Shown piece by piece: positions 17,755-22,100 of a stretch of 22,100 nt of DNA. The position numbers were made by a program, and so were the translations under genes. Source of the DNA: a bacterium (GTDB lineage: Bacteria > Armatimonadota > Fimbriimonadia > Fimbriimonadales > JBAXQP01); the NCBI GenBank assembly GCA_037131655.1, contig JBAXQP010000008.1, positions 1 through 22,100 of the forward strand, in the 5' to 3' direction. How positions within the stretch are numbered: the stretch's first letter is position 1; every line of letters starts with the position of its first letter. The notes beneath the pieces were generated by a model. It was not told where the DNA came from. It searched no databases and saw only the letters and a list, made by a program, of their open reading frames with translations.

Positions 17755-20700
17755 ATGGCTGATGTAAGCCTATTTGATAAAGTACGTATCGGTATTGCCT
17801 CGCCCGAGGATATTCGCGCTTGGTCGCATGGTGAGGTAAAAAAGCCGGAAACCATTAACTATCGCACCTTCAAGCCGGAACGGGACGGCCTCTTCTGCGA
17901 GCGCATTTTTGGACCTGTCAAGGACTGGGAATGCCATTGCGGGCGTTATAAAAAAGTTAAGTATAAAGGTATCGTCTGCGAACGGTGCGGTGTTGAAGTG
18001 ACACGGCAAAAAGTGCGTCGTGAGCGTATGGGACATATTGAGCTCGCAGCGCCGGTTTCTCATATTTGGTATTTAAAAGGCGTCCCAAGCCCCCTCGGCC
18101 TTATCCTTGACATCTCCCCACGCTTGTTGGAAAAAGTTATTTATTTTGCTTCCTTCATTGTCACAGAAGTTGATCGTGCATCAATTCAAGGGTCAGTTGA
18201 TGAAATGCGCGAGGCAATTGAGCTTGAAAAGATAGAGATTAAGGCCAACACGGAAATTGAGCTTGAGAATTTACGTCAAAGGTTCGGGGCTGAGATCGAA
18301 GAAAACCGCGAAATCTGGACTGAAGATCAAATTAAGGATCGCCAAAAGAACCTTCAAGAACGTCTTAAGCAGCAGGAAAAAGAAGCTGATGACCGTTCGA
18401 ATGAATTTGATGCTGCTCTGGAATTGATCAGTAAGATCGAGAAACGACAGCTCATTGATGAAGATAAGTATCGGGCAATCGACCGACTGCTGGATGTTGC
18501 CAGCCGACGCCTTGGTAAGGATTTCACTCACTTACTTCAAGCAGGTATCGGCGCAATTGCAGTCCGAGAGCTGTTGAAGGAAATCGATCTTGAAAAGCTC
18601 GCAAAAGAGCTTACAGCGGAAATTTTGACTACACAGGGGCCACGCCGAGCGCGTGCTATCAAGCGTTTGGAGATCGCCAAAGCGCTCATCGATAGCAAGA
18701 GCCGACCTGAGTGGATGATTTTGGAAGTGGTTCCTGTCATTTCGCCTGAGCTTCGACCGATGGTCCAACTCGATGGCGGTCGATTCGCCACCAGTGACTT
18801 GAACGATCTTTATCGACGTATCATCAATCGCAACAACCGATTGAAGAAGATTATTGAAATTAAGGCGCCTGAAAGCATCATCAACCACGAGAAGAGATTG
18901 CTTCAAGAAGCGGTTGATGCGCTTATCGATAACGGCCGGCGCACACGCCCAGTAGTGGGCAGTAACAATCGCCCGTTGAAATCACTCTCTGATATGCTTA
19001 AGGGTAAGGAAGGCCGCTTCCGCAAGAACTTGCTTGGAAAGCGCGTTGATTATTCCGGCCGTTCGGTTATCGTCGTCGGGCCTCACTTGAAGCTGCACCA
19101 ATGCGGTCTACCGAAGGAAATGGCGCTCGAGTTGTTCAAACCGTTCGTCATGAAAACTTTAGTCGAGCGTGGCGCAACGCAGAACATCAAGACTGCCAAG
19201 CGGATGATCGACCGTATGCACCCGCTGGTGTGGGATGGACTTGAAAAAGTAATTAAAGAGCATCCTGTGCTTCTAAACCGTGCGCCTACTCTTCACAGAT
19301 TAGGTATTCAGGCTTTCGAGCCGGTGCTGGTCGATGGGAAGGCTATTCAGATCCACCCATTAGTTTGCCACGCCTATAACGCTGACTTTGACGGTGACCA
19401 GATGGCGGTGCATGTTCCGCTATCGGCATCAGCGCAGGCAGAAGCCCGCATATTGATGCTTTCGACTCACAACTTATTCTCTCCTGCGGATGGTCAGCCG
19501 ATCGTAGCTCCTATTCAGGACATCGTTCTCGGCAGCTATTATCTCACTCAGATTCGAAAGGACCTGGGGGTTTATCCGCAAACGTTCGCTAGTCCTGAGG
19601 AAGCGCAATTCTTCTATGAGCAGCACGAAGTTACTCTGAACCAACTTGTTAATGTTCGTTTAACAGTGAATGGCGATGAAGAACCAAGCATCTTCGAGAC
19701 GACTGTTGGTCGGCTTATCATGAACGATGTCCTGCCGCCAGCGCTCAAGTACACGAAGAAATACCTTACAACGACGCTGACTAAGAAAACCATTGCTGAA
19801 TTGGTTTCCGACTGCCGCGAGCAGACCGGTCACGAGCGCACTATTCAGTTGCTTGATGACCTTAAGGAGATGGGTTTCCTTTATGCAACCAAGGGAGCAG
19901 TCAGTATCTCGATGACCGATATGGACTCGCCCGAAAAGCGTATTCAGATCATTCGTGATACGGAGGAAGCCTGCAAGAAGATCGACCAGCAGTATAACCG
20001 TGGTCACTTGACGGCGCCCGAGAGGAAACAGCGCGTTTTGGATGCATGGATGAAGGCTTACGATAATGTATCGAAAGCTATCATCGAAGCGATTGACCAA
20101 ACGAACCCGTTATTCATCATTACGGACTCCGGCGCTCGTGGATCAATGAAGCAGGTCACACAGCTCGCCGGTATGCGTGGATTGATGTCCGATCCATTTG
20201 GCAACATCATCGAAGACTTGCCGGTACGTTCGAACTTCCACGAAGGCCTTAGCGTTTTCGAGTACTTCGTAAGTACGCACGGCGCTCGTAAGGGTTTGGC
20301 CGACACCGCTCTGCGAACTGCAGACGCCGGTTACTTAACCCGTCGCTTGGTGGACGTTGCTCAAGATGTCATCATTCGTAATGATGATTGCAATACAACT
20401 GAAGGTATTACCGTCAGCCGCATTAACCTAGATGGCGAACTCATCGAGAAGCTTGGTGATCGTATTCGCGGACGCACATCGCTTAATGAAGTGCGCGATC
20501 CAAGCAATAATGAAGTCATCTTGAACATTGATGATATTATCAGCGACGAGCAAGCAAAGCGCGTCACTCTCGTTGACAACGTGTTTGCCAAGGAGTTCGA
20601 AGCGGTAAAAGGCAAAGGGCGTGAAGCCATTAAGGAATTCGGCCGTAAGTACGAGGAATTCGGGTTCGTCTTTGACGAGCATGATGCGCTTGCGGTTGCC

Positions 20701-22100
20701 ATACGATCAACGTTGACCTGCGAATTGCAGCAAGGTGTGTGTGCGTTGTGCTATGGCCGCGACATGGCGACCGGTCGAAAGGTCGAAATCGGCATGGCCG
20801 TCGGTATCGTTGCCGCACAGAGTATCGGTGAGCCTGGAACTCAGTTGACGATGCGTACTTTCCATACGGGAGGCGTTGCAGCGGCAACTACCCTTGTAGG
20901 CGTTAAAGACGTTAAACGACAAACAGGCGCTGCCCTGCGAGAGATTATGTCCGACCAGGATCGTGGTCTGTTGCAGTTTACCGGTGAGGAGATGTTGGAC
21001 CTCCGCACTGAGCAACAACGAATTGTCCGCGAAATTACGCAAGGGACAACCAGTGCGGAATTTGCCGAAGAGCTGGCAAACCAAAAGCCCGCTCCTAAGG
21101 CGAGCACATCTGGAAAGACTGCTGAGAAGGAATCAGAAGACCGCTCGAAGAAGATTATGCGTAGCTGGATGCAGAAGCTGGTCAAGCTCCTTGAGAGCGA
21201 AATCGGCGGTATCCTTCGCGTAGAAGAACTTTTCGAGGCAAGGCATCCAAAAGGCGAAGCCATCATTACCGAGTTTGAAGGTCAGGTGGCAAAGGTCGTA
21301 AAAGCCGACCGTGGACGCTGGGTCGCCATTCGAACGAGTATCGATACCGCCGATTCAACCTCTGCGGGTAAAGCGGTTGCGGATGACGTTGTTGATCCTG
21401 ATTCAGGGGATGTTATCGTTCATGGCGCGGCTGAAATAACTGAGAAGGCTCTTGTGCGAATGCGCAACGCCGGCATCAACCACATAGACGTTATTGAACT
21501 GATATTGGTACCTTACCGAGGTACTTTAATGGTTCAAGAAGGTGATTACGTTCGCGCTTCGGACCGCTTGACGTTAGGGCCGTTGGACCCGCATAAGGTT
21601 CTCGCTCTGCGAGGAGTGCGCGGTATCCAAGACTACATTGTTCGCGAAATCCAGACCGTTTATAAAGGTCAAGGCGTTGACATCAACGATAAGCATGTTG
21701 AGATCATCGCTCGCCAAATGCTTAGAAAACGTAAAGTAAAAGATCCGGGCGATACGATGTATCTACCGGGTCAGGTTGTGGACCGCTTCGTGTTCGAGCA
21801 TCAGAATGAGCAGATTATCGAAATGCTTGCGAACGGCGAGAAGTTCCAATATACCGATCAGCAAACCGGCGAAGAGATGGAGCGCGATCCCAAGACCGCA
21901 ACCGCCGACTGGGTGCTTCTTGGTATCACCGAGGCCTCTTTGGCAACGGAAAGCTTCCTGTCCGCAGCTAGCTTCCAGAAGACGACGCGTGTCCTCACTG
22001 AAGCTGCAGTGCGCGGCAAGAAGGACGATCTGGTTGGGCTTAAAGAGAACGTCATTATCGGACGTCTCATCCCAGCCGGAACGGGCTTCCCTGCATACCG
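17755..22100 (+). CDS. rpoC: DNA-directed RNA polymerase beta prime subunit, 3' end missing
   Basis: Open from ATG 17755 to the right edge (1448 codons plus two bases), without a stop; by comparison with other beta prime chains only a short tail is missing, since GRLIPAGTGFPAYR lies close to the C-terminus. AAAGGAG (17738-17744) precedes the start. The N-terminal zinc finger is Cys60, Cys62, Cys75, Cys78. The catalytic magnesium loop NADFDGDQ has Asp544, Asp546 and Asp548. The stretches LLGKRVDYSGRSVIVVGP, LLNRAPTLHR, GARGSMKQ and the second zinc site (TCELQQGVCALC with an upstream Cys) are intact, as is the trigger-loop region SIGEPGTQLTMRTFHTGG. Residues about 143-230 form a charged, probably coiled-coil insert absent from E. 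coli and Bacillus. It is co-transcribed with rpoB. Confidence 0.98.
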   Translation, partial: MADVSLFDKVRIGIASPEDIRAWSHGEVKKPETINYRTFKPERDGLFCERIFGPVKDWECHCGRYKKVKYKGIVCERCGVEVTRQKVRRERMGHIELAAPVSHIWYLKGVPSPLGLILDISPRLLEKVIYFASFIVTEVDRASIQGSVDEMREAIELEKIEIKANTEIELENLRQRFGAEIEENREIWTEDQIKDRQKNLQERLKQQEKEADDRSNEFDAALELISKIEKRQLIDEDKYRAIDRLLDVASRRLGKDFTHLLQAGIGAIAVRELLKEIDLEKLAKELTAEILTTQGPRRARAIKRLEIAKALIDSKSRPEWMILEVVPVISPELRPMVQLDGGRFATSDLNDLYRRIINRNNRLKKIIEIKAPESIINHEKRLLQEAVDALIDNGRRTRPVVGSNNRPLKSLSDMLKGKEGRFRKNLLGKRVDYSGRSVIVVGPHLKLHQCGLPKEMALELFKPFVMKTLVERGATQNIKTAKRMIDRMHPLVWDGLEKVIKEHPVLLNRAPTLHRLGIQAFEPVLVDGKAIQIHPLVCHAYNADFDGDQMAVHVPLSASAQAEARILMLSTHNLFSPADGQPIVAPIQDIVLGSYYLTQIRKDLGVYPQTFASPEEAQFFYEQHEVTLNQLVNVRLTVNGDEEPSIFETTVGRLIMNDVLPPALKYTKKYLTTTLTKKTIAELVSDCREQTGHERTIQLLDDLKEMGFLYATKGAVSISMTDMDSPEKRIQIIRDTEEACKKIDQQYNRGHLTAPERKQRVLDAWMKAYDNVSKAIIEAIDQTNPLFIITDSGARGSMKQVTQLAGMRGLMSDPFGNIIEDLPVRSNFHEGLSVFEYFVSTHGARKGLADTALRTADAGYLTRRLVDVAQDVIIRNDDCNTTEGITVSRINLDGELIEKLGDRIRGRTSLNEVRDPSNNEVILNIDDIISDEQAKRVTLVDNVFAKEFEAVKGKGREAIKEFGRKYEEFGFVFDEHDALAVAIRSTLTCELQQGVCALCYGRDMATGRKVEIGMAVGIVAAQSIGEPGTQLTMRTFHTGGVAAATTLVGVKDVKRQTGAALREIMSDQDRGLLQFTGEEMLDLRTEQQRIVREITQGTTSAEFAEELANQKPAPKASTSGKTAEKESEDRSKKIMRSWMQKLVKLLESEIGGILRVEELFEARHPKGEAIITEFEGQVAKVVKADRGRWVAIRTSIDTADSTSAGKAVADDVVDPDSGDVIVHGAAEITEKALVRMRNAGINHIDVIELILVPYRGTLMVQEGDYVRASDRLTLGPLDPHKVLALRGVRGIQDYIVREIQTVYKGQGVDINDKHVEIIARQMLRKRKVKDPGDTMYLPGQVVDRFVFEHQNEQIIEMLANGEKFQYTDQQTGEEMERDPKTATADWVLLGITEASLATESFLSAASFQKTTRVLTEAAVRGKKDDLVGLKENVIIGRLIPAGTGFPAY

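Overview
The window is 22.1 kb of bacterial chromosome, mostly housekeeping genes. Base composition is balanced (about half G+C by eye), coding density is high, and every gene but one lies on the + strand. The phylum cannot be fixed from the sequence alone. RNA polymerase, SecA and glycyl-tRNA synthetase are clearly bacterial, but each carries or lacks pieces that differ from the familiar proteobacterial and Bacillus versions. A deep-branching group such as Armatimonadota or Chloroflexota would fit, but this is a guess.

Layout. Positions 1-2301 hold a methionine operon: the 3' end of metY, then metX and metW, tightly spaced or overlapping. Together they acylate homoserine, convert the ester to homocysteine, and supply MetW, the usual partner of MetX. 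After a 260-nt untranslated stretch comes a small class I SAM-dependent methyltransferase (2563-3159), closed by a very good terminator. Next is secA (3401-6499), with two large expansions in its second nucleotide-binding domain and a zinc-binding tail, also followed by a terminator. An Mrr-type restriction endonuclease gene (6645-7577, - strand) converges on secA. It is the only defence-type gene and the only minus-strand gene seen.

A GC-rich, repeat-like intergenic stretch separates mrr from glyS (7873-9987), the glycyl-tRNA synthetase beta subunit, which has no glyQ nearby. Then come an exported SurA/PrsA-like parvulin protein that lacks the usual active-site histidine (10147-11253), and a two-gene unit with a 4-nt overlap: a DEDDy-type exonuclease (11341-12129) and a class I/II aminotransferase (12126-13277). 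The right-hand 8.4 kb is rpoB (13659-17684) and rpoC (17755 to the window end), driven by two convincing sigma-70-type promoters in tandem rather than lying downstream of rplJL.

No mobile element, CRISPR array, tRNA or rRNA was found. I see no complete new multi-gene system. The most unusual signals sit inside core proteins: a four-cysteine insert in the RNA polymerase beta subunit, where E. coli beta carries its large lineage-specific insert; a coiled-coil insert in beta prime; substitutions at two rifampicin-contact positions; an approximately 85-residue insertion in SecA; and a parvulin that looks catalytically dead. At the RNA level, the untranslated leader before the methyltransferase contains mutually exclusive hairpins over the ribosome binding site, and the rpoB-rpoC junction contains a perfect 10-bp hairpin.
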